Source of the DNA: Paractinoplanes tereljensis
Lineage (GTDB): Bacteria; Actinomycetota; Actinomycetes; Mycobacteriales; Micromonosporaceae
Reading direction: 5' to 3'
Length of the DNA stretch: 64,000 nt
NCBI RefSeq assembly: GCF_016862435.1
Contig: NZ_BOMY01000031.1
Span: 62,001 to 126,000, forward strand
In this document: positions 1 through 9,536 of the stretch, in pieces
Position numbering within the stretch: the first letter of the stretch is position 1
How the letters are laid out: each line of letters starts with the position of its first letter
Made by a program: the position numbers and the translations under genes
The notes under the pieces: generated by a model
The model's input: only the letters and a program-made list of their open reading frames with translations
The model's database searches: none
Told to the model about the DNA's origin: nothing

Positions 1-575
1 TTGGAGGTGATCGCGTCGTTGCCGCGGCCGTTGACGGTGAGGGCGCCGGTCCCGCTGATGGTGAGGTCGCCCGCGCTGAACAGGGCCGCGTTCACCTCGG
101 CGTCCGACGCGTAGGTGGTGGTGTCGGTGAGCGCGTTGGTGCTGCCGTCGGCCAGCACCACGTCGAGTTGATCGACCGAAGTGGCGGCGATCGCGGCGGT
201 GGTGGAGCTGGTGATGGTGGCGCCGTCGAGGATCAGCACGACGGTGGCGTCCTTGGCGTCCACCACGATCTGTCCGTTGGTCAGCGTCCCGGAGATCCGG
301 TAGGTGCCGGCGGCAGTGATCGTCACGGTCGAGCCGTCGATCTTGACGCCGTCGCCGGTCGCCGAGGCGGAGGTGCCGGACAGCGTGATCGCGACGCTGC
401 TAGAAGAAGAAGTAGCAGCGGAATGGACCGATTTGTCAGCGGCGAGGACTTCCTTGGCGTTCTGCACGGAGACGACCGCGGCCGAGGTGGCAGCCGATGT
501 AGAGGACGAGGAACCGGAGGAGCAGCCGGCCAGGACCGCCGCCGCCAGAGCTACTGAGAAGATGGCCTTCTTCAT
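1..575 (-). CDS. Lipoprotein with Cthe_2159-type carbohydrate-binding domain (3' part outside window)
   Basis: The N-terminus reads MKKAIFSVALAAAVLAGC, a lipoprotein signal peptide with lipobox LAGC, followed by a Ser/Thr-rich spacer. After that come short repeating beta-strand phrases (GTYRISGTLTNGQIVVDA, DATVVLILDGATI, ALFSAGDLTISGTGALTVNG). These match the pattern of the Cthe_2159 family (DUF4353), right-handed beta-helix proteins known to bind cellulose or polygalacturonate. A GGAGG ribosome site precedes the ATG. The gene starts 2 nt after the stop of the VTC-domain gene, so it is the third gene of that operon. Its C-terminus lies beyond base 1. Family membership is inferred from the repeats and the company it keeps. 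Confidence 0.75.
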   Translation of the reverse strand, partial: MKKAIFSVALAAAVLAGCSSGSSSSTSAATSAAVVSVQNAKEVLAADKSVHSAATSSSSSVAITLSGTSASATGDGVKIDGSTVTITAAGTYRISGTLTNGQIVVDAKDATVVLILDGATITSSTTAAIAATSVDQLDVVLADGSTNALTDTTTYASDAEVNAALFSAGDLTISGTGALTVNGRGNDAITS

Positions 576-577
576 GG

Positions 578-1330
578 TCAACTCGCCTCCGAGATGCTGA
601 AGTGCTGGCGCAGGATGCGGTGCCACCGGTTGTCCGGCAGTTCGGGATGCAGGGCGGCCATCCCGGTCGCGTACTTGGAGATCGGGCACGGCCGGTGCGA
701 CTGCGACCAGAGCACCCGGTCCAGCGGCGAGGCCCCGCGGGCCGACTTCGTCTCGACGATCATGCGATCGGGCAGGTGCATGGTGGCGCCGCCGGGAAGC
801 GTCCAGGTCAGATCGCGGTCGATGGTCGCCCGGCTGCCGGTCGACGGCAGAAGCAGGGTGATGCGCTCGAACCGGGTGGTGATGACGGCTTCGAAACGAG
901 GGTCACGCATGGTGACCCGTTCGGCTTCCAGCGACCGTACGGCGTACGCCTGCATCTCCGGCGAAAGGGTCACGCCGTCCCCGGCGTACGGAAATCGTTG
1001 CTTGACCGTCACGCCGCGCGCGCCCCGCGTCTTGATCTCCAAAAGATGGAGATCGGTGTCCAGATAGCTGCGGATACGCAGCTTGAAGCGGCGCCTGCGC
1101 CGCTGCGCGGTGGTCAGATAGCTGTCCAGCCCGGGCGTGTCGAAGTAGCCCGACCGGTAGGCGAAGTGCCGTTTGCCCTCGATCTCGAGGATGCGGGCGT
1201 CGCTCGGCAGCCCGGCCAGGATCATCGGCAGGGCCGACGCCGGCAGCAGGTATTTGCGGTCGATCCGGGTCAGCAGCCCGGCGCGTTCGACGAGTTCGTC
1301 CAGCCCGATCGGGGCGAGTTCGGCGATCAC
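578..1330 (-). CDS. VTC-domain (polyphosphate polymerase-like) protein
   Basis: About 250 residues. The VTC fold of the CYTH/triphosphate-tunnel superfamily is indicated by the early RIDRKYLLP motif, then YFDTP, a basic strand RRRRFKLRIRSY, the acidic/basic pair LLEIKTRG and VKQRFPY, and VETKSARG near the C-terminus. Such tunnels bind phosphate chains through Arg/Lys and metal through Glu. The gene begins with a GTG that overlaps the DUF4956 stop (GTGA, 1327-1330) and ends just before a carbohydrate-binding lipoprotein. That company is typical of bacterial CotH/VTC/DUF4956 loci rather than of the yeast polyphosphate complex. Real substrate unknown. A paralogue lies at 20599-21420. Confidence 0.85.
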   Translation of the reverse strand: MIAELAPIGLDELVERAGLLTRIDRKYLLPASALPMILAGLPSDARILEIEGKRHFAYRSGYFDTPGLDSYLTTAQRRRRRFKLRIRSYLDTDLHLLEIKTRGARGVTVKQRFPYAGDGVTLSPEMQAYAVRSLEAERVTMRDPRFEAVITTRFERITLLLPSTGSRATIDRDLTWTLPGGATMHLPDRMIVETKSARGASPLDRVLWSQSHRPCPISKYATGMAALHPELPDNRWHRILRQHFSISEAS

Positions 1331-1878
1331 GCGGCGACTGCCCGGACGTAGCGGACGTCCACCATGGTGGTGTCGTTGACCAGGTCGACGCTGCGCACCG
1401 AGAGGTTGACGATCCGGCCCTTGAGCAGCACCTCGAGGTGACCGCGCAGCGCGTCGTCGTCGGTGTAGGCGGCATCGAGGGTGACCGTCCGCTGCTGGTA
1501 CTGCCGGAACAGCCGCGGGTGATCGCCGACGTAGAGCGCGGCGATGACCAGCACCATCAGCCCGGAGACGAGCCAGCTCACGTCGCTCTCCAGGCCGGCC
1601 AGCAGGCCGAGCGCGAGCGCGGCGAAGTAGTAGGCCACCTCGTGCTGGGCGATCTCGCTGGACCGCAACCGGATGATCGACAGCACGCCGAACAGGCCGA
1701 GTCCGACGCCGGCGCCGACCGTGGACGAGCCCAGGATCATCGCGGTCGCCAGGACCCCGATGTTGACCCCGAGGAAGGCCGTGACGAGGTCGCGCCGGTG
1801 ATGCCGGGGGAAGTAGATGCCGAAGGTCAGCAGGGCGATGGCGGCGACATCGATCAGTACGGCCAGTAAGTGACTCAC
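1327..1878 (-). CDS. DUF4956 membrane protein
   Basis: This 183-residue protein starts with a long hydrophobic helix (LLAVLIDVAAIALLTFGIYF) and has further helices around residues 35-55 and 75-110. The family signature follows: VGLGLFGVLSIIRLRSSEIAQHE, the cytoplasmic GLF-x-LSIIR(L/F)R element of DUF4956. The C-terminal half is soluble. The start is GTG with only a weak ribosome site. DUF4956 proteins are nearly always encoded beside VTC-domain and CotH genes; a role as membrane partner of the VTC protein is inferred from this. Compare the longer paralogue at 19916-20593. Confidence 0.8.
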   Translation of the reverse strand: MSHLLAVLIDVAAIALLTFGIYFPRHHRRDLVTAFLGVNIGVLATAMILGSSTVGAGVGLGLFGVLSIIRLRSSEIAQHEVAYYFAALALGLLAGLESDVSWLVSGLMVLVIAALYVGDHPRLFRQYQQRTVTLDAAYTDDDALRGHLEVLLKGRIVNLSVRSVDLVNDTTMVDVRYVRAVAA

Positions 1879-1942
1879 CGGGCAATTACGCCCGCGACTT
1901 CTGTGAACCAGCTGTTCTCAGCCTGTGGCGTTTACCTTTTGT

Positions 1943-2302
1943 TCAGCTGACGGCTTCTCCCAGGATGATTCCGACCGCCGCGGCCCCGAGCCCGGCGACG
2001 ATCGACACCACGATGTTGGCGGCCGCGTAGAAGCGCTTGCCGTCCTGCACGAGCCGCAGCGTCTCGTAGCTGAAGGTGGAGTACGTGGTGAGGGCGCCGC
2101 AGAAGCCGGTGCCGACGAGGGCGGCCGTCGCGGTGCCCGCCGGTAATGCCATGAGCAGGCCGAGCACGAACGAGCCGGCCACGTTGACGGTCATCGTGCC
2201 CCAGGGGAACGGCGAGTCGTGCCGGGCCTGGATCGCCCGGTCGGTGAGGTAGCGCAGCGGCGCCCCGATCGCAGCGCCGAGCGCCACCAGCAGAAGCGTC
2301 AT
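1943..2302 (-). CDS. crcB: Fluoride channel FluC/CrcB, second subunit
   Basis: A 119-residue, four-helix protein. It has the FluC hallmarks GAAIGAPLRYLTD at the N-terminus, the pore segment WGTMTVNVAGSFVLG with its conserved Asn, and GFCGALTTYSTFSYE, the Phe-box/sodium-site turn. FluC proteins are dual-topology channels that export fluoride as dimers. The start overlaps the stop of the neighbouring crcB by ATGA (2299-2302), so the pair is made from one message. Paired crcB genes commonly form obligate antiparallel heterodimers. Confidence 0.92.
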   Translation of the reverse strand: MTLLLVALGAAIGAPLRYLTDRAIQARHDSPFPWGTMTVNVAGSFVLGLLMALPAGTATAALVGTGFCGALTTYSTFSYETLRLVQDGKRFYAAANIVVSIVAGLGAAAVGIILGEAVS

Positions 2303-2676
2303 CGCCGTACCAGCCGGATCGTGATCTCCCAGCCGGTCCAGACCGCGGCCATCGCGCCGATCAGGGTCAGTCCCAGATAGGCGAGCGCCGCCCAGGGCGA
2401 GGTCGTCTGGTAGATGTCGACGATGTAGGTGGAGAACGTGGTGTAGCCGCCCAGGAAGCCGACCCCGAGGAACGGCCGCAGCAGCGGCCGGTCGGTCGCC
2501 ACCTTCGTCACGAAGACCATCAGGACGCCGATGAGCAGGCACCCGGACACGTTGATCACCAGGGTCGACCAGGGGAAACCACCGGCCGGGTGCGGCCACG
2601 CCTCGGCCACGCCGTAGCGGGCGAGCGCACCGAGGACACCGCCCGCGGAGATCGCGGCGAGCACCCGGAACTCCAT
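2299..2676 (-). CDS. crcB: Fluoride channel FluC/CrcB, first subunit
   Basis: A 125-residue FluC homologue with AGGVLGALARYGV near the N-terminus, the pore strand WSTLVINVSGCLLIG, and GFLGGYTTFSTYIVD. These hold the conserved Arg, pore Asn and TTFSTY motif. It is the first gene of a two-gene fluoride-export operon and is followed by its partner with a 4-bp overlap. I see no crcB (fluoride) riboswitch in the short stretch between this start and the WrbA stop at 2711, although the gap is too small to hold one. Confidence 0.92.
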   Translation of the reverse strand: MEFRVLAAISAGGVLGALARYGVAEAWPHPAGGFPWSTLVINVSGCLLIGVLMVFVTKVATDRPLLRPFLGVGFLGGYTTFSTYIVDIYQTTSPWAALAYLGLTLIGAMAAVWTGWEITIRLVRR

Positions 2677-2710
2677 GATCAGAGACTATAGGCGCCTTAT
2701 TTACGCCGCC

Positions 2711-3316
2711 TCAGGCGGTGAGTTTCCCGGCGATCGAGACCGCTCGTTCGGCCAGGTGGTCGAGGGCGGCGAACTCGGCGTCGCCCAGCGGGGCGTCGTT
2801 GGTGCCGCCGGTGACGTGCGAGACGCCGTACGGGTTGCCGTCGGAGAACTTCAGCGGGTCGGTGTAACCGGGGGCGACCACGATGCCGCCGAAGTGGTAG
2901 ATCGTGTTGTACAGCGCCAGCAGCGTCGACTCCTGTCCGCCGTGCGCGGTCATCGACGCGGTGAAGCCGGCGTAGACCTTGTTGGCCAGCAGGCCCTGGG
3001 ACCACTGCGGGCCGAGCGTGTCCAGGAACTGCTTCAGCTGGCTGGACACGTTGCCGTAGCGGGTCGGCGAGCCGAACAGCACCGCGTCGGCCCAGACCAC
3101 GTCGTCGCCGGTGGCCTTCGGCTCGTTCTTGGTCGCGTCGAAGTGCTGGCTCCAGGCCGCGTTGGAGGCGATCGCCTCGGCCGGGGCCAGCTCGGCCACC
3201 TGCCGCAGGCGCACCTCGGCGCCGGCCTTCTCGCCGGCCTGCGTGATCCGCTGGGCCATCGCGTGCAGGGTGCCGGTCGACGAGTAGTAGATGACCGCGA
3301 GTTTCACCTGAGGCAT
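2711..3316 (-). CDS. wrbA: NAD(P)H:quinone oxidoreductase, WrbA/flavodoxin family
   Basis: A 201-residue flavodoxin-like protein. The FMN phosphate loop is YYSSTGTLHAMAQ (about residues 10-22). It is followed by ADAVLFGSPTRYGNVSSQLKQF and TASMTAHGGQESTLLALY, both diagnostic of WrbA. WrbA reduces quinones by two electrons using NAD(P)H, protecting against redox cycling. The ATG is preceded by GGAAGGAA at a good distance. It stands alone, divergent from the VWA-protein gene, with 172 bp between the two starts. Confidence 0.92.
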   Translation of the reverse strand: MPQVKLAVIYYSSTGTLHAMAQRITQAGEKAGAEVRLRQVAELAPAEAIASNAAWSQHFDATKNEPKATGDDVVWADAVLFGSPTRYGNVSSQLKQFLDTLGPQWSQGLLANKVYAGFTASMTAHGGQESTLLALYNTIYHFGGIVVAPGYTDPLKFSDGNPYGVSHVTGGTNDAPLGDAEFAALDHLAERAVSIAGKLTA

Positions 3317-3488
3317 GAGGTGTTCCTTCCAAGAGCCGCCACGTACGTACCCGCCTAATCTTGGGTGAAACGGTCGCCGCCGGTTCGCGCTTCGGGCGAT
3401 CCCGAGGCATCTGATCTTCACATCGCGCCGCTAAGCTCGCGCCCGGCATGGTTAGGGTCTGTCCTGTCGATCACGTGGGAGCGGGAAG

Positions 3489-4640
3489 ATGCGCATCGCG
3501 CGGATGGCGGCCGCGGTGGCCGCCGTCGCGGTGGTTCTGCTCGGCGGGAGCCCGGCCGCGGCCCTTCCCGGCATCACCACCTCGCCCGACGAGGTCTACG
3601 CGGCGGTCGGCGCCGACCTGATCCCGGCCGACTTCGTGTTCCTGGTCGACGTCTCGGCCTCGATGAACGCCGCCGCCTACGCCCGGGTGCGGGAGGGCCT
3701 GACCGGCTTCTTCGCGAGCCTGGCGCCGGTCGACCGGGTGACCCTCATCCCGTTCGCCGCGACCGCGACCGCGACGACCCACCCGGTCGAGCAGACCCCC
3801 GAGGAGTTGCTGGCCACGCTGCCGGCCCGGACCGGCGGGGCCCGGGCCGACGTCGGGGTGGCGCTGGCCGAGGCGGTGGAGACCCTCGCCGGCCGGCCGG
3901 ACCCGGCCACCGTCGTCCTGCTGACCGCCGGTCGCGGAACCGCCGGCGACCTGCGCAAGGTGGCGAAAGCGGCGCGCAAGCTGAAGCAGCGGGTCGAGGC
4001 GTACGCGATCCCGGTCCTCGCCGGTCCCGACGCCGCCCTGCTGACCAAGGTCTGGCGGCAGGGCACGGTTCTGAACGGCGACCTGGGCACGGTGCTGGCC
4101 CAGCCGATGGACGGGTCCCGGGCGGCGAAGGCCCGCGGCGTCCTGTCCCGCGAGGTCAAGCGGCGGGTCCGGATCGTCTGGCCCAAGGTCGGCATCAACC
4201 AGGGCACCTCGGTCACCAACGTGCAGGTGAAGTCGCCGATGAACTACCTGCCGCTGACCCTGTCCGGGCTCACCGTCAGCAGCGACAACCCGGAGGTGCG
4301 GGTCAGCGTCCCGGCCGGTTCGATCGACCTGCCACCGGGCGCTACCGCGATCGTCCCGGTGACCGCGCACTGGGACGCCGGGCCGCGCAACATCCGGCCG
4401 CTCTACACGGTCAACGGCTTCACCAGCCTCGAACTGTCCGGGCAGGTGAGCTCGCCCTGGTCACCGGTGCTGAGCGGCGACCTCGACCTGCCGCTCGACT
4501 CGGCCTGGCCGCCCAATCCGGTCGACCGGGAACTGTCCGCCCAGCGCGGCAGCCTCTGGTACTGGCTGATGGGTCTCATTGTGGTGGTCACCGTGGTCGA
4601 GCTGGTTCGCGCCATCCCGCGACGGGGTAACCGGGCCTAG
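3489..4640 (+). CDS. Secreted, membrane-anchored von Willebrand factor A protein
   Basis: A 383-residue protein with an N-terminal signal peptide ending near GGSPAAA (residue 25). A VWA domain spans about 50-220, where FVFLVDVSASMNAAAY supplies the DxSxS metal-ion-dependent adhesion site, TAGRG a later strand, and a conserved Thr lies in between. A beta-sandwich-like region covers about 225-340. A C-terminal transmembrane helix (WLMGLIVVVTVVEL) ends in a basic cytoplasmic tail, so the VWA domain faces outside. Its ligand is unknown. It lies 9 bp before the CheB gene and may be co-transcribed, but a shared function is not evident. Confidence 0.8.
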   Translation: MRIARMAAAVAAVAVVLLGGSPAAALPGITTSPDEVYAAVGADLIPADFVFLVDVSASMNAAAYARVREGLTGFFASLAPVDRVTLIPFAATATATTHPVEQTPEELLATLPARTGGARADVGVALAEAVETLAGRPDPATVVLLTAGRGTAGDLRKVAKAARKLKQRVEAYAIPVLAGPDAALLTKVWRQGTVLNGDLGTVLAQPMDGSRAAKARGVLSREVKRRVRIVWPKVGINQGTSVTNVQVKSPMNYLPLTLSGLTVSSDNPEVRVSVPAGSIDLPPGATAIVPVTAHWDAGPRNIRPLYTVNGFTSLELSGQVSSPWSPVLSGDLDLPLDSAWPPNPVDRELSAQRGSLWYWLMGLIVVVTVVELVRAIPRRGNRA

Positions 4641-4649
4641 GCTTCCAGG

Positions 4650-5606
4650 ATGGCGCATCGGGACGTGATCGTCGTCGGTGCCTCGGCTGGTGGGGTCGAG
4701 GCGCTGCGCGCGATGGTCGGCGGGCTGCCCGCCGATCTTCCGGCGTCGGTGCTGATCGTGCTGCACGTCCCGCGCGAGACCCCGAGCGCCCTGACCCGCA
4801 TTCTCGACCGCGCCGGCCCGCTGCCGGTCCGGACGGCGTTCGACGGGGAACCGCTGGTGCCGGGCCGGATCTACGTGGCGCCGCCGGACCGGCACATGCT
4901 GGTGCTCGGCGACCGGGTCCGGATCAACAGCGGGCCGTCCGAGAACGGGCACCGGCCGGCGATCGACCCGCTGTTCCGCTCGGCCGCCCGGGCCGCCGGG
5001 ACGCGGGTGATCGCGGTGGTGCTCTCCGGCAACCGCGACGACGGCGCGGTGGGCGCGGAGGCGGTGGCGGTGGCCGGCGGTGTGGTGGTGGTCCAGGAGC
5101 CCGGCGACGCGCTCAACGACTCGATGCCGCGGGCCGTCCTGAACCGCCTCGACCCCGATCACCTGGTCGGCGCGGCCGATCTCGGTGCCCTGCTCGTGCG
5201 GCTGACCGCGGTGACCGTTCCGGACCAGCCGGCCGTGCTGGACCACCCGCTGCTCGACATCGACAAGATCATCGACCCGCCCGCGGTGTACGGCTGCCCG
5301 TCGTGCGGTGGCGGCCTGTTCGAGTTGGAGATCTGGCCGCAGCCCGCCTACCGGTGCCGGATCGGCCACGCCTGGTCGCCGGAGAGCCTGCTCGAGGAGC
5401 AGGCGACGACCACCGAGGGTGCACTGTGGACGGCGTTGCGCGCCCTGGAGGAGAAGACCGCCCTCAGCCGGCGGCTCGCCGACCGGGAACGGGCCGGCAG
5501 TGGCGGCCGGTTCGCGCGGATGGCGGACGACGCCGAGGCCGGCGCCGGCCTGATTCGTGATCTGCTCGCGCGCATCGGTGGTTCCACCACCGAGCCGGAG
5601 GTGTGA
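4650..5606 (+). CDS. cheB: CheB-type methylesterase domain with C-terminal zinc-ribbon-like module
   Basis: A 318-residue protein. The catalytic CheB fold covers residues 4-190, with Ser12 in GASAGG, His39 in VLHVPRE and the Asp of LSGNRDDG (about 131) as the expected triad. There is no receiver domain, so it is not the standard phosphorylation-controlled chemotaxis CheB. A second module near 208-235 has CPSCGGG and CRIGHAW, a C-x2-C...C-x3-H zinc-ribbon-like pattern. It is immediately followed by CheR-PAS. Such CheB/CheR-PAS proteins usually belong to non-flagellar sensory systems. No chemoreceptor is present in the window, so the methylated target is unknown. Confidence 0.85.
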   Translation: MAHRDVIVVGASAGGVEALRAMVGGLPADLPASVLIVLHVPRETPSALTRILDRAGPLPVRTAFDGEPLVPGRIYVAPPDRHMLVLGDRVRINSGPSENGHRPAIDPLFRSAARAAGTRVIAVVLSGNRDDGAVGAEAVAVAGGVVVVQEPGDALNDSMPRAVLNRLDPDHLVGAADLGALLVRLTAVTVPDQPAVLDHPLLDIDKIIDPPAVYGCPSCGGGLFELEIWPQPAYRCRIGHAWSPESLLEEQATTTEGALWTALRALEEKTALSRRLADRERAGSGGRFARMADDAEAGAGLIRDLLARIGGSTTEPEV

Positions 5607-5624
5607 GCGTTGTAGCGTGACGGG

Positions 5625-7499
<1,875 letters not shown>

Positions 7500-7519
7500 C
7501 GGACGAGGGTGGAGATGTC

Positions 7520-8254
7520 ATGACGGATCCGCTGAACTGGACGGTGCAGGAGGACGACGGCCATGCCGTGGTCACGGTGCGTGGGCACCTTGACCTCGCC
7601 GGTTCGCCCCGCCTGCGCACCGCCCTGTTGAAATGCCTGGCGGAGCAGCCGGACGCGTTGCTGGTCGAGCTGTCCGCCGCCGAGTTCGCCGACGACACGG
7701 TCTTCTCCCTGTTCACGGCGGTCACCCGGCAGGCCGCGCGCTGGCCGGGAACCCCGCTGCTGATCTGCGCCCCGGCGCCGGAGATCGCGGCGATGCTGGG
7801 TCGCGGGCGGTACGGCCGGATGCCGGTCTACGCGAGCGTCGCCGAGGGGCGTAGCGCGGTGGCCGACGGCCGGGTGGTCGTGCCCTCGATCAGCGATCAA
7901 CTGCTCCCGATCGCCGGTGCCGTGCGACACGCCCGCAATATGGCCACCGAGGCGTGCCTGCGGTGGAACCTGCCCGAGCTGGTCGGCCCGGCCGCCCTGG
8001 TGACCAGCGAACTCGTGTCGAACGCGGTCGAGCACGCCGGAACCACGATCACCGTGGAGTTCAAGCGTCGCACCCGGCACCTGCACGTCATGGTGCGGGA
8101 CGGTTCGACGGGCGAGCCGATTCCCCGTGACCCGGGGGCCGAGGCCATGCCTGGTCGCGGGCTGATGCTGGTGAGCAAGATCGCTCTGCAGTGGGGCTGG
8201 CTGCCGACCCGGGACGGCAAGGTGGTCTGGGCCGCGCTGGCGGTCACGCCGTGA
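7520..8254 (+). CDS. STAS - RsbW-like HATPase fusion protein
   Basis: A 244-residue fusion of an RsbV-like STAS domain (about 8-110) and an RsbW-like GHKL ATPase (about 125-243). The ATPase shows the N-box ELVSNAVEHAG and the G-box GRGLMLVSK. In partner switching the ATPase domain is an anti-sigma factor/kinase and STAS its antagonist; here both sit on one chain. The usual STAS phosphorylation motif DSSG reads DDTV (in EFADDTVFSLF), leaving a Thr at the usual phosphoserine position. The gene follows CheR-PAS by 20 bp and its 3' end overlaps the convergent sigma-factor gene by 11 bp. Confidence 0.85.
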   Translation: MTDPLNWTVQEDDGHAVVTVRGHLDLAGSPRLRTALLKCLAEQPDALLVELSAAEFADDTVFSLFTAVTRQAARWPGTPLLICAPAPEIAAMLGRGRYGRMPVYASVAEGRSAVADGRVVVPSISDQLLPIAGAVRHARNMATEACLRWNLPELVGPAALVTSELVSNAVEHAGTTITVEFKRRTRHLHVMVRDGSTGEPIPRDPGAEAMPGRGLMLVSKIALQWGWLPTRDGKVVWAALAVTP

Positions 8255-9347
8255 TCAGGGCCTTGAGGCCGGAGGCGGCGACGATCTGAGCGACGTACGG
8301 CTGGAGGCCGGTCACTCGTACCTCTATCTTCCGGATCCGGGCCGTCTCATGCAGGGTGACCAGGACCCCGATGCCGGCCGCGTCGAGCAGCGGGACCCCG
8401 GACAGGTCGAGCTCCAACCGGCCCATCCGGCCGCCGTCGCGGAGCGTGTCCAGCAGCTCGTCCCGCAGATGGCCCGCGTTGTCCCGGTCGAGCTCGCCGA
8501 TCACCCGGCATTGGATCACGTCACCGCGGTAGGTCGTGGCCAGCGCGAGCCGGTGGTCGGTGTCGTCCAGCCCGGTCCACGGCAGCGGGGTGTCGCTCAG
8601 CATCGCCTGCCGCAACCAGGTCAGTGCCCGGGCCATCAGCCGGGAGACGTGCATCTGCGAGACACCCATCTCCTTGGCGATCTCCACCTGGCTGAGATCG
8701 CCGAAGAAGCGCAGGCCGAGGAGGCGGCGCTCGCGTTCCGGCAGCCGGGCGATCAGCCGTTCCGCGCTGGCCCGGTCCTCGACCAGGTCGATGTCCGGGT
8801 CGAGGACGCCGATCAACTCGCCGACCTCGACCCCGTCGTAGCCGTCGGCCTCGGCGTTCAGCGAGCCGGGCGCATAGGCCGCACCGGACAGCTGGGCGTC
8901 GGTCACCTCGGCCACCTCGAGGCCGAGATGCGCGGCGATCTCGGCGTCGGTGGGCCGGCGGGACAGCTCGGCGGTGAGGGCCGCGCGGGCCTGCCCCACG
9001 ATCAGACTGAGGTTTTGCATCCGGCGGGGGACATGCACACCCCAGCCGTGGTTGCGGAAATGCCGTTTGATCTCGCCGGTGATGGTGACTATGGCGTACG
9101 CCGTGAAGGAGCCCCGCTCGGGATCGAAGCGGTTCACCGACTTCACCAGCCCCAGCCGCGCCACCTGCTCCAGGTCGTCGGCCGACTCGCCCCGGCCGCG
9201 GTAACGCCGGGACAGCCGGCGGGCGAACGGCAGCGCCAGTCCGACGAACTCGGCGCGGAGCCGCTCCTTCGCCCCGTCGTCGGCCTCCACGCAGGCGCGC
9301 GCGTAGTCGTCGGCGGCGCGGTCGAGATCCTCGAGCGGCACGAGCAT
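8244..9347 (-). CDS. SigB/SigF-type sigma factor fused to a C-terminal STAS domain
   Basis: 367 residues. The sigma-70 part has region 2 (DDLEQVARLGLVKSVNRFDP, then FTAYAIVTITGEIKRHFRNHGW), region 3 near 110-165, and region 4 with helix-turn-helix LSQVEIAKEMGVSQMHVSRL. This is the SigB/SigF (group 3) pattern normally controlled by RsbW/RsbV partner switching. Unusually, residues about 275-365 form a STAS domain, the anti-anti-sigma fold. Its phosphorylation motif is DAAG rather than DSSG, so it cannot be Ser-phosphorylated there. I place the start at the ATG preceded by GAGGAAAGG; an ATG 30 bp upstream lacks a ribosome site. Self-protection against RsbW-like proteins is inferred. Confidence 0.9.
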   Translation of the reverse strand: MLVPLEDLDRAADDYARACVEADDGAKERLRAEFVGLALPFARRLSRRYRGRGESADDLEQVARLGLVKSVNRFDPERGSFTAYAIVTITGEIKRHFRNHGWGVHVPRRMQNLSLIVGQARAALTAELSRRPTDAEIAAHLGLEVAEVTDAQLSGAAYAPGSLNAEADGYDGVEVGELIGVLDPDIDLVEDRASAERLIARLPERERRLLGLRFFGDLSQVEIAKEMGVSQMHVSRLMARALTWLRQAMLSDTPLPWTGLDDTDHRLALATTYRGDVIQCRVIGELDRDNAGHLRDELLDTLRDGGRMGRLELDLSGVPLLDAAGIGVLVTLHETARIRKIEVRVTGLQPYVAQIVAASGLKALITA

Positions 9348-9536
9348 GGCGCCCCTTTCCTCGTGAGCCCACTGCATTTTCGTTCACGGCCTGCCGCCAT
9401 GCACGCAGGACCGCGAACAAAAAGCGCCATGTGTCACTCGTGCGCGACAGAAATTACCGGTGAGCCCGATGTATAGGTCGGTGATCGAGGGGTACCCGCC
9501 GCGCCAAGTGTGTTCTGGAGAGCAAACGGAGGACGG

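Noticed and set aside
2677..2710. Fluoride riboswitch before the crcB pair
   Set aside because: Only 34 bp separate the first crcB start from the stop of wrbA, too little for the aptamer, and no matching motif is seen.
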